DNA of 64,000 bases from Peptococcaceae bacterium 1198_IL3148 (GCA_036763105.1 JBAIYS010000007.1:62001-126000), one strand, 5' to 3'. Positions 1 through 8,864 are shown, counted from the first letter of the stretch. Translations and numbers: made by a program. Notes: a model not told the origin generated them from the sequence alone.

Positions 1-47
1 GAAATTACTACAGTAGGCAATTTAATGGTTAGAGGGTGTAGTTAAAG

Positions 48-1955
48 GTGGTTAAGACAACAGACCATATTAATGATGTAAAAAATATAGTTATAACCGG
101 CAATCCCAATGTAGGAAAGTCGGTTATTTTTAATTATCTCACCGGTGTGTATACCGATGTATCTAATTTTCCCGGCACCACTATGGACATAGTTTGTAGT
201 CGCCGGGGAAATTATGTGTTTATTGATACGCCGGGTATTTATGGTCTGTCCGGGTTTAATAACGAAGAACGGTTAGCTCGGGATATTATACTGAGAGCTG
301 ACGTGGTGATTAATGTTGTTGACGCAGTCCACTTGGAACGGGATTTGTTTTTAACCCAGCAATTGATAGATGCCCACATTCCAATTATATTGGTGCTAAA
401 TATGATGGATGAGGCTAAAGCCCAGGGGCTTTATATTAAAACAGATGTATTGGCAAAGGAACTGGGGGTTCCGATAATATCTGCGATAGCCGTTAATAAT
501 AGTGGTTTGGATGAAATTAAAGACCAATTGCCAATGGTTGAACCGGGACATGCTCTGCCACAATTACAGTCCTTTGTAAAGGGTTTTGATGAAGGGGTAC
601 CTTGGCGAGAAGCGCTGTTAACGGCCGAAGAGCACCAGCAGGTTCGGGATGAGATCTACCGTCAGCGTCGGCAGCGGGTTAATGCCATTGTGGCCCAAGT
701 GGTGCGGCAAATTAAAGTACAGGATTCCTTGAGCAAAAAGATTAGTAGACTAATGCTACGGCCGGTTACTGGTGTGCCAATACTGCTGGTAACTCTTTAT
801 CTGGTTTATAAGCTAATCGGCGTGTTGGTGGCTCAAACACTGGTTGAATTCACCGAGGGAGTGGTGATGGGGCAGTACTACGAACCCTTTATCCGCCATC
901 TGTTAAGTGTGGTCACTGATGAAAATGGTGCGCTGTGGGCTGTATTGGCAGGAAAGTATGGGCTTTTAACCATGGCGGTGACCTACCTCTTTGGCTTACT
1001 ATTACCGCTAATTGCTGGTTTTCAATTGGTAATGTCGATGCTAGAGGACAGTGGCTACCTACCAAGAATTGCCACCATGCTGGATCGCTTGTTAATTGGC
1101 ATGGGGATGAACGGGCAGGCAGTAATACCACTGGTATTGGGATTTGGTTGTGTTACCATGGCCACGATGAGCACCCGAATGTTGGGTTCAGATCGGGAGC
1201 GGTTTATTGCCATATTTTTACTGGCCTTTACCATACCATGCTCGGCACAGATGGCCATTATTACCAGCATGCTTGCCGGTTTGGGCTTTTTTTATGCCCT
1301 GGCCTATGGTTTAATCCTATTTACTGCGCTGGTGGCCGCCGGTACACTGTTGTCAAAATTTATGCCCGGCAATTCCACTGCTTTGTGGATTGATTTACCA
1401 CCGTTGCGTTTGCCGCGGCTAACCAATGTGCTTAAAAAGACCTGGTATAAGTCTAGCGAATTTATTACAGAAGCCATTCCTCTATTTGCTGGCAGTGCGT
1501 TGGTGCTAAGTATATTGGACATTACCGGTGGTTTGACAGCGATAGAAAACATGCTGGTGCCACTGACCGTTCAGTGGTTAGGGCTGCCAAAGGAGGTGGC
1601 CGGTGGCTTTATCATGGGATTCATTCGTCGAGAATTTGGTACAGCCGGATTGTTTATGGTGGAAATGGATGCTTTACAAAAATTCATTGCTTTAACAACA
1701 ATTACTTTTTTTGTGCCGTGTATCGCCACCGCTATGATAATATTTAAAGAGCGCGGTTGGAAACAGGGAGCAGCCATTTGGTTATCTATCTTTGTGTTGG
1801 CCTTTGTAGTTGGAGGTGTAGTGGCTAAGTTAATTGCTATTTTAAAACTGATGCCTGGGGTTGCTGTTATGCCAATGTTGGCTGGGATTACCCTGTTGTT
1901 TTTAGTTGCAGTATTGTGGATAAGCTGGAGGAATGAAGAAAAATTATCTCTATAA
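48..1955 (+). CDS. feoB: FeoB-like ferrous iron transporter (divergent)
   Basis: Probable GTP-gated Fe(II) importer of the inner membrane. The N-terminal G domain shows G1 GNPNVGKS (residues 18-25), G2 FPGTT (41-45), G3 DTPG (60-63) and G4 NMMD near 120. A linker of about 80 residues leads to a C-terminal bundle of roughly eight membrane segments with the Gate-type PCSAQ motif. At 635 aa it is shorter than the usual 660-770. The first gate reads GCVTMATMSTR where FeoB proteins usually have GCNVPAIMATR, so this is a divergent branch and its metal could differ. The start is GTG after a weak GAGGG site. No complete feoA is visible upstream, but the window begins there. Confidence 0.9.
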   Translation: MVKTTDHINDVKNIVITGNPNVGKSVIFNYLTGVYTDVSNFPGTTMDIVCSRRGNYVFIDTPGIYGLSGFNNEERLARDIILRADVVINVVDAVHLERDLFLTQQLIDAHIPIILVLNMMDEAKAQGLYIKTDVLAKELGVPIISAIAVNNSGLDEIKDQLPMVEPGHALPQLQSFVKGFDEGVPWREALLTAEEHQQVRDEIYRQRRQRVNAIVAQVVRQIKVQDSLSKKISRLMLRPVTGVPILLVTLYLVYKLIGVLVAQTLVEFTEGVVMGQYYEPFIRHLLSVVTDENGALWAVLAGKYGLLTMAVTYLFGLLLPLIAGFQLVMSMLEDSGYLPRIATMLDRLLIGMGMNGQAVIPLVLGFGCVTMATMSTRMLGSDRERFIAIFLLAFTIPCSAQMAIITSMLAGLGFFYALAYGLILFTALVAAGTLLSKFMPGNSTALWIDLPPLRLPRLTNVLKKTWYKSSEFITEAIPLFAGSALVLSILDITGGLTAIENMLVPLTVQWLGLPKEVAGGFIMGFIRREFGTAGLFMVEMDALQKFIALTTITFFVPCIATAMIIFKERGWKQGAAIWLSIFVLAFVVGGVVAKLIAILKLMPGVAVMPMLAGITLLFLVAVLWISWRNEEKLSL

Positions 1956-1982
1956 ACCATTGAAAGGTGTTTTCAGGTCAAT

Positions 1983-3209
1983 ATGAATCTATCAAAACAA
2001 ATTATAGCAATTATATTACTGCTGTTTTTGGTAGCTTTTACCGGAGTGGCCTTTGCTGAGGAACCACAGGTGGTAGGGGAAGCGGCAGTTTTGATGGATG
2101 CCCGCACCGGGCAGGTGTTATATCAAAAAAATGCCTATAAGCAAATGTATCCAGCCAGTACCACAAAAATGCTGACGGCAATAGTGGCGTTAGAACGTGG
2201 TGAGTTGGACGATGTGATTACAGTGAGCGAAAAGGCTAGCTTAGTGGAGGGTTCCGCCATCTGGCTAAAAAAAGATGAGCAGATGGTGTTGGAGGATCTG
2301 TTGTATGCGTTGATGTTAAACTCAGCCAATGACGCAGCCATCGCCATTGCCCAACATATAGCTGGTACTGTCGAGCAGTTTAATTTTATACTCAATGAGA
2401 CCGCGGCCGGATTGGGGGCTAAAAATACCCATTTTACCAATCCCAATGGCCTACCCGATGAAGATCATTATACCACTGCCTATGATTTGGCCGTTATTGC
2501 CAAAAACGCCTTAAAAAATGAAAAGTTTATGGAGATTGTTGGTACTAAAACCAAGACTATAGAACGTCAGGATCCAGAGGATTTTAAATACTTAATTAAC
2601 CATAATCGGTTACTGTGGTTATATGAAGACGCCACAGGCATAAAAACCGGTTACACCACCGCAGCCCAGCAATGTATTGTGGCATCTGCCCACCGGGATG
2701 GTCGAGAACTGATTGCGGTGGTGCTAAAAACCGAAGGGGTAAATATTTGGCACGATTCAATGGCACTGTTTGACTATGGCTTTGATAACTTTCAACTGCA
2801 GCAGTTGATAACCAAAGGGCAGATTGTTGATAAAACCAAAGTCAAATATAGCCAAGATGAAGTACCTTTAGTTACTACGGCAGATGCCTATTATAATTTT
2901 TCAGTGGATCATCAGCTGGATATTAAACAAAAAGTTAAGTTGAATCAAGGTTTAAGTGCACCAATTGAAAAGGGTGACATTTTAGGTGAGTTAATTATCT
3001 ATGATGGGGAAAAACAAATTAAGACTATCAAGTTACAGGCCGGAGCGACAATAGAACGCCCACTGAAGACCTTTTGGTGGTTTTGGCCATTGGCAATCAT
3101 TGGTGGGCTGTTGGTGTTACTGGCGATACTAATTTTAATATTTATATTAACCTATTATATTCGACTAAGGGCAAAGAGAATAGTAATTAAACGCAGGCGT
3201 AGGAAATAA
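1983..3209 (+). CDS. D-alanyl-D-alanine carboxypeptidase (DacF/PBP5 type)
   Basis: Low-molecular-weight penicillin-binding protein that trims the terminal D-Ala of peptidoglycan stem peptides outside the membrane. A signal peptide covers residues 1-25 (cleavage after AFA). Active-site motifs are S59-T-T-K62, S-A-N near residue 115 and K-T-G near 222, in the order of the S11 peptidase family. A beta-rich PBP5 C-terminal domain follows, then a hydrophobic segment near 365-388 and a very basic tail, so the anchor is transmembrane rather than amphipathic. Length 408 aa is normal. It could be the sporulation DacF/DacB or the vegetative DacA; the sequence alone does not decide. Confidence 0.92.
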   Translation: MNLSKQIIAIILLLFLVAFTGVAFAEEPQVVGEAAVLMDARTGQVLYQKNAYKQMYPASTTKMLTAIVALERGELDDVITVSEKASLVEGSAIWLKKDEQMVLEDLLYALMLNSANDAAIAIAQHIAGTVEQFNFILNETAAGLGAKNTHFTNPNGLPDEDHYTTAYDLAVIAKNALKNEKFMEIVGTKTKTIERQDPEDFKYLINHNRLLWLYEDATGIKTGYTTAAQQCIVASAHRDGRELIAVVLKTEGVNIWHDSMALFDYGFDNFQLQQLITKGQIVDKTKVKYSQDEVPLVTTADAYYNFSVDHQLDIKQKVKLNQGLSAPIEKGDILGELIIYDGEKQIKTIKLQAGATIERPLKTFWWFWPLAIIGGLLVLLAILILIFILTYYIRLRAKRIVIKRRRRK

Positions 3210-3214
3210 GGTTA

Positions 3215-3244
3215 TTGACAATCGCACCATTTTGAACATATACT
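3215..3244 (+). promoter_or_regulatory. sigma-A promoter of the Fur-family gene
   Basis: TTGACA (3215-3220) and TATACT (3239-3244) are separated by 18 bp and end 25 bp before the fur start codon. The -35 box is a perfect consensus. No obvious Fur box overlaps it. Confidence 0.65.
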
Positions 3245-3269
3245 AAATTAAATAAATGGGGGTGGTCGT

Positions 3270-3707
3270 TTGAAAAAAGTTATAAATGAGATTGAAGAGG
3301 TTCTTAAGGCCAAAGAATATAAGCTTACCCCCCAAAGGGAAAAAATTCTCCAAGTGATGCTAGAGAACCAAGAACAACATTTAAGTGCCGAGGATGTTTA
3401 CAATCTAGTAAAAAAGAAGTCACCTGATGTAGGATTGGCCACTGTATATCGGACAATGGAGTTGTTTCTGGAAAATGATATCATCCATAGCGTGGATTTT
3501 GGTGATGGTCGCAAACGTTATGAATATGGCAATAAAGAAGAAAAACATCATCATCATCACGCCATTTGTGCGCAGTGTGGTAAAATAATTGAAATTAATG
3601 ACGACCTATTGGAGGAACTGGAAAATCAGGTGAGCAAAGAACACGGGTTTAAAGTAACCAATCACGAATTAAAAATTTTGGGTTATTGTAAAGAATGTGC
3701 TAAATAA
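3270..3707 (+). CDS. Fur-family metal-dependent repressor
   Basis: Winged-helix metalloregulator of 145 aa. The N-terminal half carries the DNA-binding domain (LTPQRE near residue 19, then VGLATVYRTMELF). The dimerisation half has a run of five histidines followed by CAQC and ends in CKEC, the two CxxC pairs of the structural zinc site. Starts with TTG behind GGGGGTGG. A Fur, Zur or PerR role cannot be fixed by sequence; the nearby feoB makes iron control the best guess. It has its own promoter and a hairpin terminator overlapping its 3' end. Confidence 0.9.
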   Translation: MKKVINEIEEVLKAKEYKLTPQREKILQVMLENQEQHLSAEDVYNLVKKKSPDVGLATVYRTMELFLENDIIHSVDFGDGRKRYEYGNKEEKHHHHHAICAQCGKIIEINDDLLEELENQVSKEHGFKVTNHELKILGYCKECAK

Positions 3708-3726
3708 AGCATGTTCTTTTTTTTTT
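3691..3726 (+). terminator. Rho-independent terminator after the Fur-family gene
   Basis: AAGAATGTGCT (3691-3701) pairs with AGCATGTTCTT (3708-3718) through two G-U wobbles and is followed by ten T residues. The stem overlaps the last codons of the gene. Confidence 0.7.
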
Positions 3727-3821
3727 GAAATTCCTCCTTTCACTTTGAACCTTGAAACATGCAGGAAAAGACATCCTGCAGGCAGAATCTATAATCAACA
3801 ATGCTGAAAGGACTGGGCTGC

Positions 3822-5402
3822 ATGAAAACAGTTCGTTATCGAATTCAGTTTAAGGACAGGGTAGGGATGGTACATGACGTATCCAACATGTTGTCGCTAA
3901 AAAATATTAACATTGCCTCACTGCAAGTGTTGCCAAACAATATGTATCTTGAGATTGAAGCAGTTAGCAGTGCCGAATGTGAACAACTGAAAAAAGAGCT
4001 GTCCCAAATAGCAGCGGTGGAAATGGTGGAGTATATTAACCTAATGCCGCACGAAGAACGAGAACGTAAAGTGAAGGCCGTTTTAGATTCAGTAAGTGAG
4101 GGCATTATCGCCATAGATAAGAATGGTTATATAAATATATTCAACCCCGCCTGCGAAAAAATTTTAAAATACAAAGCTCACGAAGTGATGGGCCGCCCCG
4201 TTAGTGAGGTGCTATCAAAAGATTTGCCGATGTTGCAGTCGTTAATCAGTGGTAGATCCTATGATAACAAAGAAATGATTATTGAGACACCCAAGGGGCG
4301 TAATCATTACCTCACCACCGGTAGGCCGATTTTAGATCAAGAAAATCGTATTTTGGGGGTGGTGGCTACCCTCAAAGATATGTCACAGGTCAGAGATTTA
4401 GTGTACTCCATTACCCAACCATCAATGATAACCTTTGATGATATTATCTATGGCAGCCAAGAAATGTCCCAAATAATTAAATTGGCTCGCAAAGTAGCCC
4501 AAAGCGATACCACGGTAATGATTAGGGGGGAAAGTGGTACCGGTAAGGAATTGTTTGCCCGGGCTATCCATATGGCCAGCCCTAGGTATAAAAAACCCTT
4601 TGTGCCATTAAACTGTGCTGCCCTGCCCGAGTCGTTATTGGAGAGTGAGCTTTTTGGTTATACAGATGGAGCCTTTACCGGAGCTAAAAAAGGTGGCAAA
4701 CAGGGTTTATTTGAATATGCCAATGATGGCACGTTGTTTTTAGATGAAATTGGTGAGCTGCCGCCTCACCTACAGGCTAAGTTACTGCGGGTGTTACAGG
4801 ATGGGAAAGTTAGACGTATTGGTGACAGAAAAGAAATCAGCATCAACGTCCGCATAATTACTGCCACCAACCGAAATATTGAAGCAATGATGGAACAGGG
4901 AGATTTTCGGGAAGATTTGTATTATCGATTAAACGTGTTTCCAATATCTATTCCGCCCTTAAAGGAACGACCCAGTGACATTCCACTGATAACTCATTTT
5001 TTGATGAAAAAATATAGTCACCGGCTCAACAAGAATATTACTGGCATCACCGATACGGCAATGGAAAAGTTAATAAACAACCGTTGGGCAGGGAATGTGC
5101 GTGAGCTGGAAAATGTAATTGAAAGGGCCATTAACTTGGTGGAAAATGGTATTATTAAGCCGGAACATATTATTTTAGACCATGATTCCAGATATATGCT
5201 TTCGGAAATCAAACGTTCTGCTGGTGGCGAAATAGAACCGATCAAAAATCAGATGCCAACCTTAAAGGAAGTAATATCTGATGCAGAAATGAAAGCCATT
5301 AAAGCAGCATTAGAGCAATGTAAGAGTATAAGAAAAGCAGCCAAACAACTGGGAGTATCCCACACAACAGTACTGAATAAAATGAAAAAACTAGGCCTAT
5401 AA
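3822..5402 (+). CDS. TyrR-like sigma-54-dependent activator (ACT-PAS-AAA+-HTH)
   Basis: Enhancer-binding protein that would remodel sigma-54 RNA polymerase. Domains in order: an ACT amino-acid-binding domain (about 1-75), a PAS domain (about 80-190), an AAA+ domain with Walker A GESGTGKE, the sigma-54-contact loop GAFTGA and Walker B LFLDEIGE, and a C-terminal helix-turn-helix (RKAAKQLGVSHTTVLNKM). The ATG at 3822 is preferred to the in-frame ATG at 3801 because AAAGGA sits 10 bp upstream of it. The ACT+PAS layout matches TyrR, which senses aromatic amino acids; the ligand here is inferred. No -24/-12 promoter was found nearby, so its target is probably elsewhere. Confidence 0.9.
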   Translation: MKTVRYRIQFKDRVGMVHDVSNMLSLKNINIASLQVLPNNMYLEIEAVSSAECEQLKKELSQIAAVEMVEYINLMPHEERERKVKAVLDSVSEGIIAIDKNGYINIFNPACEKILKYKAHEVMGRPVSEVLSKDLPMLQSLISGRSYDNKEMIIETPKGRNHYLTTGRPILDQENRILGVVATLKDMSQVRDLVYSITQPSMITFDDIIYGSQEMSQIIKLARKVAQSDTTVMIRGESGTGKELFARAIHMASPRYKKPFVPLNCAALPESLLESELFGYTDGAFTGAKKGGKQGLFEYANDGTLFLDEIGELPPHLQAKLLRVLQDGKVRRIGDRKEISINVRIITATNRNIEAMMEQGDFREDLYYRLNVFPISIPPLKERPSDIPLITHFLMKKYSHRLNKNITGITDTAMEKLINNRWAGNVRELENVIERAINLVENGIIKPEHIILDHDSRYMLSEIKRSAGGEIEPIKNQMPTLKEVISDAEMKAIKAALEQCKSIRKAAKQLGVSHTTVLNKMKKLGL

Positions 5403-5569
5403 GGCAATTCTGAATTCTGAATTATCAATTTATTGCTAGTTTTGTATATTTCACGCCATTCATTCTTTCTAAATTTTAATTTAACATTTCTAATTTATAA
5501 TTGTTTCGTTGTTACATTTGTGTGTCAACGGCAACTATCTCATCATATTATGGTATGAGGTGGTCTGGC

Positions 5570-6472
5570 GTGCAACGGAAGAAAAAAGTTGGTTTGGCCC
5601 TTGGTGGTGGCTTTTTAAGGGGAACCGCCCATGTTGGGGTGCTAAAGGTGCTGGAGCGGGAAGGTTTTAAACCAGATATAGTCGCTGGTACCAGTGCCGG
5701 AAGCATTGTGGCAGCCCTCTATGCTGCAGGCTGTCCGATTAGAGAGATTGAAAAAATGGCGGTGAACATCAAACCGGAACACGTATATGATGGTTGGTCT
5801 ACATTGGCTAACCTGTTCTTAATTATGGGTGATTACCTAAGCGATTTTTTACATCTTAAATGCCCCCTTAGGGCCCCCTTGGGTGTTATGAAGGGAAAGA
5901 ATTTAGAAAAGTTTTTAAAACAACTACTAAGTGATATCAACTTTAGCGATTTAAAAATGGCACTGGCCATTACTGCTGTGGATATAAATGTTGGCTCCAG
6001 GGTAATATTTGTGCAAAAACCAATGTTAAGACAAATCTTTTCACCGGACGTAGTATATGTGCGCAACGCACCGGTGGCAGATGCTGTCAGGGCCAGTACA
6101 GCGGTGCCCGGTTTGTTTGAACCCAAGAGAATTGGAAAGTACTTATTAGTTGATGGCGGTTTGCGAGAACAGGTGCCAGCCCAGGTGCTAAAGGCATTGG
6201 GGGCTGATGTAGTGCTGGCGGTCGACGTGGGTTACGACGGTGAGCCCAGTAGTGAAGTTGGCAGTATTGCCCATTTATTGTTGCAAACCCTTGATATTAT
6301 CCGCAACGATGCTATTCAATTAGAGCTAAGTCATTATGCAGATATGGTGCTTTTGCCAGTGCTAAAAGATATCAGTGCGGTGGAGTTTGACCGCATTCCC
6401 TATGCCATTGCCCAAGGCGAAGCGGCGGCAGAAAAATGTCTACCCCAGATCAGAAAATTATTTAATAAGTAA
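5570..6472 (+). CDS. Patatin-like phospholipase family protein (RssA/NTE type)
   Basis: Predicted serine lipid acyl hydrolase with a Ser-Asp dyad. The oxyanion-hole glycine stretch GGGFLRG is followed about 40 residues later by the nucleophile elbow GTSAGS, and the catalytic aspartate lies in VDGGLREQVP. About 300 aa, cytosolic, like RssA/YlbK. I chose the GTG at 5570 because GAGGTGG lies 6 bp upstream; a TTG at 5501 would add 23 residues but has no ribosome binding site. Substrate unknown. Confidence 0.85.
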   Translation: MQRKKKVGLALGGGFLRGTAHVGVLKVLEREGFKPDIVAGTSAGSIVAALYAAGCPIREIEKMAVNIKPEHVYDGWSTLANLFLIMGDYLSDFLHLKCPLRAPLGVMKGKNLEKFLKQLLSDINFSDLKMALAITAVDINVGSRVIFVQKPMLRQIFSPDVVYVRNAPVADAVRASTAVPGLFEPKRIGKYLLVDGGLREQVPAQVLKALGADVVLAVDVGYDGEPSSEVGSIAHLLLQTLDIIRNDAIQLELSHYADMVLLPVLKDISAVEFDRIPYAIAQGEAAAEKCLPQIRKLFNK

Positions 6473-6481
6473 CAATCCGAT

Positions 6482-6504
6482 AGGGGGGCTTAAATTGAGC
6501 CCCT
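6482..6504 (+). terminator. Hairpin after the patatin-like gene
   Basis: An AGGGG..GCT / AGCCCCT stem of seven pairs with a short A/T-rich loop. Only a scattered T-rich tail follows, so termination may be weak. Confidence 0.4.
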
Positions 6505-6534
6505 GTATTTATTGGTGCTATAACAGGAGTGTTT

Positions 6535-7434
6535 ATGGTGAAACATGTGGTTAGTGTTAGCCTAGGATCTGCCCAAAGAAATCATCGGGTGAAACAACGG
6601 CTGTTGGGGCAACAAATGCTAATTGAAAGAATTGGTACCGATGGCTCACTGGCCAAGGCGCAAAAAATCCTTAAAGATTTGGATGGCAAAGTTGATGCTT
6701 TAGCTTTGGGCGGTATCAATTTAACTTATCGAGTGGGCCGTTGTCATTACCCTTTGCGGGAGGGTAAAATAGTTTCTCGGGTGGTTCAACACACACCGTT
6801 AGTTGATGGTTCCAGTTTTAAAGATGTAGTAGAACCCCAAATGATTTACTACCTCAGCACTAATTATGGCTGGCCTGGGCCGGGTCAAAAGGTGCTGCTG
6901 GTTTCAGCACTGGATCGGTGGGGTATGGCCCAGGCGTTAGAACAGAGTGGGTGTCAATTAATAATTGGTGATGCACTGTTTGGTTTAAAACTGCCCCTTC
7001 CTTTTTATTCACTAAAAATGTTTCAACGAGCGGCTAAGTTGACATTACCACTACTTAGCCAGTTGCCCATTAAAATGCTGTACCCCTTAGGTGAAAAACA
7101 AGAACATTCCCAACCCAAATGGCAACATATTTTTAACAGTGCCAACATCATAGCCGGTGACTTTCACTTCATGCGCCGCTATATGCCCCCAGCATTGCCT
7201 GGGCGCAAAATCATCACCAGCACAGTGACTGCCAGCGATAGAGTTTTTTTAAAACAAAGGGGCATCAGTCACTTAGTAACCTACAGCCCTACCTTTGCCG
7301 GCCGTTCCTTCGGCGCCAACGTGCTGGAAGCAATTTGTGTAGCCCTATTGGACAAACCCCAACCAGAACCAGAAATGTATTTAGAAGTACTAAAGCAGTT
7401 GGGCTGGAAGCCAAATGTGGAACGGTTGAACTAA
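6535..7434 (+). CDS. Conserved protein of unknown function
   Basis: A soluble protein of 299 aa with no signal peptide or membrane segment. It has a near N-terminal SLGSAQRNHRV stretch, a central Gly/Pro loop (YGWPGPGQKVLLVSALDRWGMAQAL) that resembles the start of a nucleotide-binding fold, and a C-terminal FAGRSFGANVLEA motif. I do not recognise its function; homologues may carry the name quinate 5-dehydrogenase in databases, which I cannot confirm from sequence. Start is ATG 6535 with AGGAG 6 bp upstream; GTG 6529 touches the ribosome binding site. It is followed by a long non-coding repeat region rather than an operon partner. Confidence 0.6.
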   Translation: MVKHVVSVSLGSAQRNHRVKQRLLGQQMLIERIGTDGSLAKAQKILKDLDGKVDALALGGINLTYRVGRCHYPLREGKIVSRVVQHTPLVDGSSFKDVVEPQMIYYLSTNYGWPGPGQKVLLVSALDRWGMAQALEQSGCQLIIGDALFGLKLPLPFYSLKMFQRAAKLTLPLLSQLPIKMLYPLGEKQEHSQPKWQHIFNSANIIAGDFHFMRRYMPPALPGRKIITSTVTASDRVFLKQRGISHLVTYSPTFAGRSFGANVLEAICVALLDKPQPEPEMYLEVLKQLGWKPNVERLN

Positions 7435-7490
7435 GGCAATTATGAATTATGAATGAATGAATTAAACTTTTGGCTTTAAAACTAGTAAAG

Positions 7491-7820
7491 AAACACAGGT
7501 GGCTTTGCCAATGGTTCCCGAACAAAAGTTTAGTATAAAAAACCTGGCACCTGCTGCAGTAAGCGAACGACATATAGGAGAGCAGCGAACCGAACTTAGC
7601 GAAGGAGGCCGGCGGAGGCAGGGTGGCGCACAGGACGTGTGCCACCGGCAACTGAGCCATGGACGGCGAATTTGCCGGGTACCCTGCCGGAGCCGGTCGG
7701 ATGAGCTTAGTTCCGGTCTGCGAAACTATCCTAAAAGTGAGCGGTGCAGCAGGTGACAGGTTTTCCGTAACCTAAATCTCAACAACAAAGTAAATTTCAA
7801 ACCACAGCAAAAGCCACCGG
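7491..7820. repeat. Composite structured repeat: copy A1 facing copy B1
   Basis: This fills the 477-bp gap before hisJ. Copy A1 (7491-7648) runs forward: CAGGTG (7496) can pair with CACCTG (7548), followed by the CTGCTGCAGTAAGCGAACG core, and it ends in a 10-bp hairpin GGTGGCGCAC/GTGTGCCACC (7622-7646). Copy B1 (about 7649-7820) runs in reverse and shares the 5' module (GGTGGCTTTTGC, CACCTGCTGCA) but continues into a different body (CCGCTCACTTTTAGGATAG). AT-rich AATTATGAATT tracts lie outside at 7440-7470 and 7870-7881. Reading frames inside it do not look like protein. Confidence 0.75.
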
Positions 7821-7911
7821 TATGTGAACGAGCAAAAGTTACTTAGGCGGAGCCAGACACCAGCCTGTGCATGAATTATGAATATAAAGAGACATAAGGA
7901 GGAAAAACGAA

Positions 7912-8715
7912 ATGTTAGTGGATTATCACTGGCACACCGCCCGTTGTGGTCATGCCAGCGGCACTATGCAGCAATACATCGACGCCGCCCGGCAAATGGG
8001 CTTAATCGAAGTGGGGTTTGCGGACCATATCCCATTATATTGGTTGCCCGAAGCAGAAAGGGACCCAGAGTATGCCATGGGGATAACTGAACTTCCCCAA
8101 TATATTAAAGATGTACAAGCCCGGCAGCAAAGCAATCCCGATATCAGCATCAAACTGGGGCTGGAAGTGGATTTTATCCCCGGCTATCAAGAGAAAGCAA
8201 GGGAAATAATCACTAACCTTCCATTGGACTATGTACTGGGGTCAGTTCATTACCTGGAGGGGTGGAGCTTTGACCACCCTGATTATATAGAGCGCTACCA
8301 AGAGTGGGATTTAATGGAATTGTACCACAGTTATTTTGAACAAGTATGTAACGCTGCCACCTCTGGCTTGTTTGATATCATTGCCCACACCGATCTAATT
8401 AAAAAATTTGGTTATCGCCCCCAAGGCCCATTAACGGGCCTTTATCAAAATACTGCCCGGGTGTTTGCCCAAAGTGGGGTATGTGTGGAGCTGAACACTG
8501 CAGGGTTAAGGGCACCCGCTAAAGAAATCTACCCGGCAATTGACTTATTAAGGCTGTTGTATCAATATAAAGTTCCCGTCACCATGGGGACCGATGCCCA
8601 CAATCCCACTCAAGTGGGCCAGGGACTAGATGAAGCATGGCAACTTTTGAAGGCGGTGGGCTACGATAAAATAACAGTTTTTAAGCAAAGAAAGCGAGAA
8701 TACAGATCCCTTTAA
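7912..8715 (+). CDS. hisJ: Histidinol-phosphatase, PHP family (HisJ/HisK)
   Basis: Hydrolyses L-histidinol phosphate in histidine synthesis. The PHP metal ligands are all visible: HWH at residues 6-8, FADH near 36, GLEVDF (metal-bridging Glu) near 83, SVHYL near 107, AHTDLI near 161 and the final TDAHN near 223. Length 267 aa fits the family. Starts at ATG 7912 after AAGGAGG. No other his gene is adjacent; the gene stands alone between a repeat region and a strong terminator. Confidence 0.9.
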   Translation: MLVDYHWHTARCGHASGTMQQYIDAARQMGLIEVGFADHIPLYWLPEAERDPEYAMGITELPQYIKDVQARQQSNPDISIKLGLEVDFIPGYQEKAREIITNLPLDYVLGSVHYLEGWSFDHPDYIERYQEWDLMELYHSYFEQVCNAATSGLFDIIAHTDLIKKFGYRPQGPLTGLYQNTARVFAQSGVCVELNTAGLRAPAKEIYPAIDLLRLLYQYKVPVTMGTDAHNPTQVGQGLDEAWQLLKAVGYDKITVFKQRKREYRSL

Positions 8716-8758
8716 GGACTAAGCCTATATGAAATAGGGCATTAGTCCTTTTTTTTTC
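8714..8758 (+). terminator. Strong intrinsic terminator after hisJ
   Basis: AAGGACTAA (8714-8722) pairs with TTAGTCCTT (8742-8750), with an inner GCCTAT/ATAGGGC extension, followed by T8. It isolates hisJ from the dcw cluster. Confidence 0.9.
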
Positions 8759-8797
8759 TTTTTCCTTCCAGTTGTGGGAGGATTTTTTATTTCGAAT

Positions 8798-8832
8798 GTG
8801 GAATACAAGTGGAGTGAAGTGGTGGAAAGTGG
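8798..8832 (+). promoter_or_regulatory. MraZ operator: four GTGG direct repeats
   Basis: GTGG occurs at 8798, 8809, 8819 and 8829, spaced 11, 10 and 10 bp, so every repeat faces the same side of the helix. The last three share AAGTGG. MraZ rings are known to bind short G-rich direct repeats with one-turn spacing upstream of mraZ, so this is the expected autoregulatory site, 33 bp before the start codon. Confidence 0.75.
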
Positions 8833-8864
8833 TGTGTCTGATCCTTGCAGTGGGGTGACTGGGC

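Noticed and set aside
1-45. Reading frame ending just before feoB, possibly the end of feoA
   Set aside because: The 14 visible residues (ending VRGCS) do not show the usual FeoA C-terminal pattern, and too little is in the window to judge.
935-1393. 152-codon frame inside feoB
   Set aside because: It overlaps the FeoB membrane domain in another frame, has no ribosome binding site and an odd Cys/His-rich composition.
5403-5569. Possible sigma-54 promoter downstream of the TyrR-like activator
   Set aside because: No TGGCAC-N5-TTGCW element could be found here or in the adjacent spacers.
7499-7756. 85-codon frame within the composite repeat
   Set aside because: Arg/Gly-rich translation of a GC-rich structured repeat, not preserved in the other copies.
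7878-8090. 70-codon frame at the start of hisJ
   Set aside because: Shadow of hisJ, which has a complete PHP active site in its own frame.
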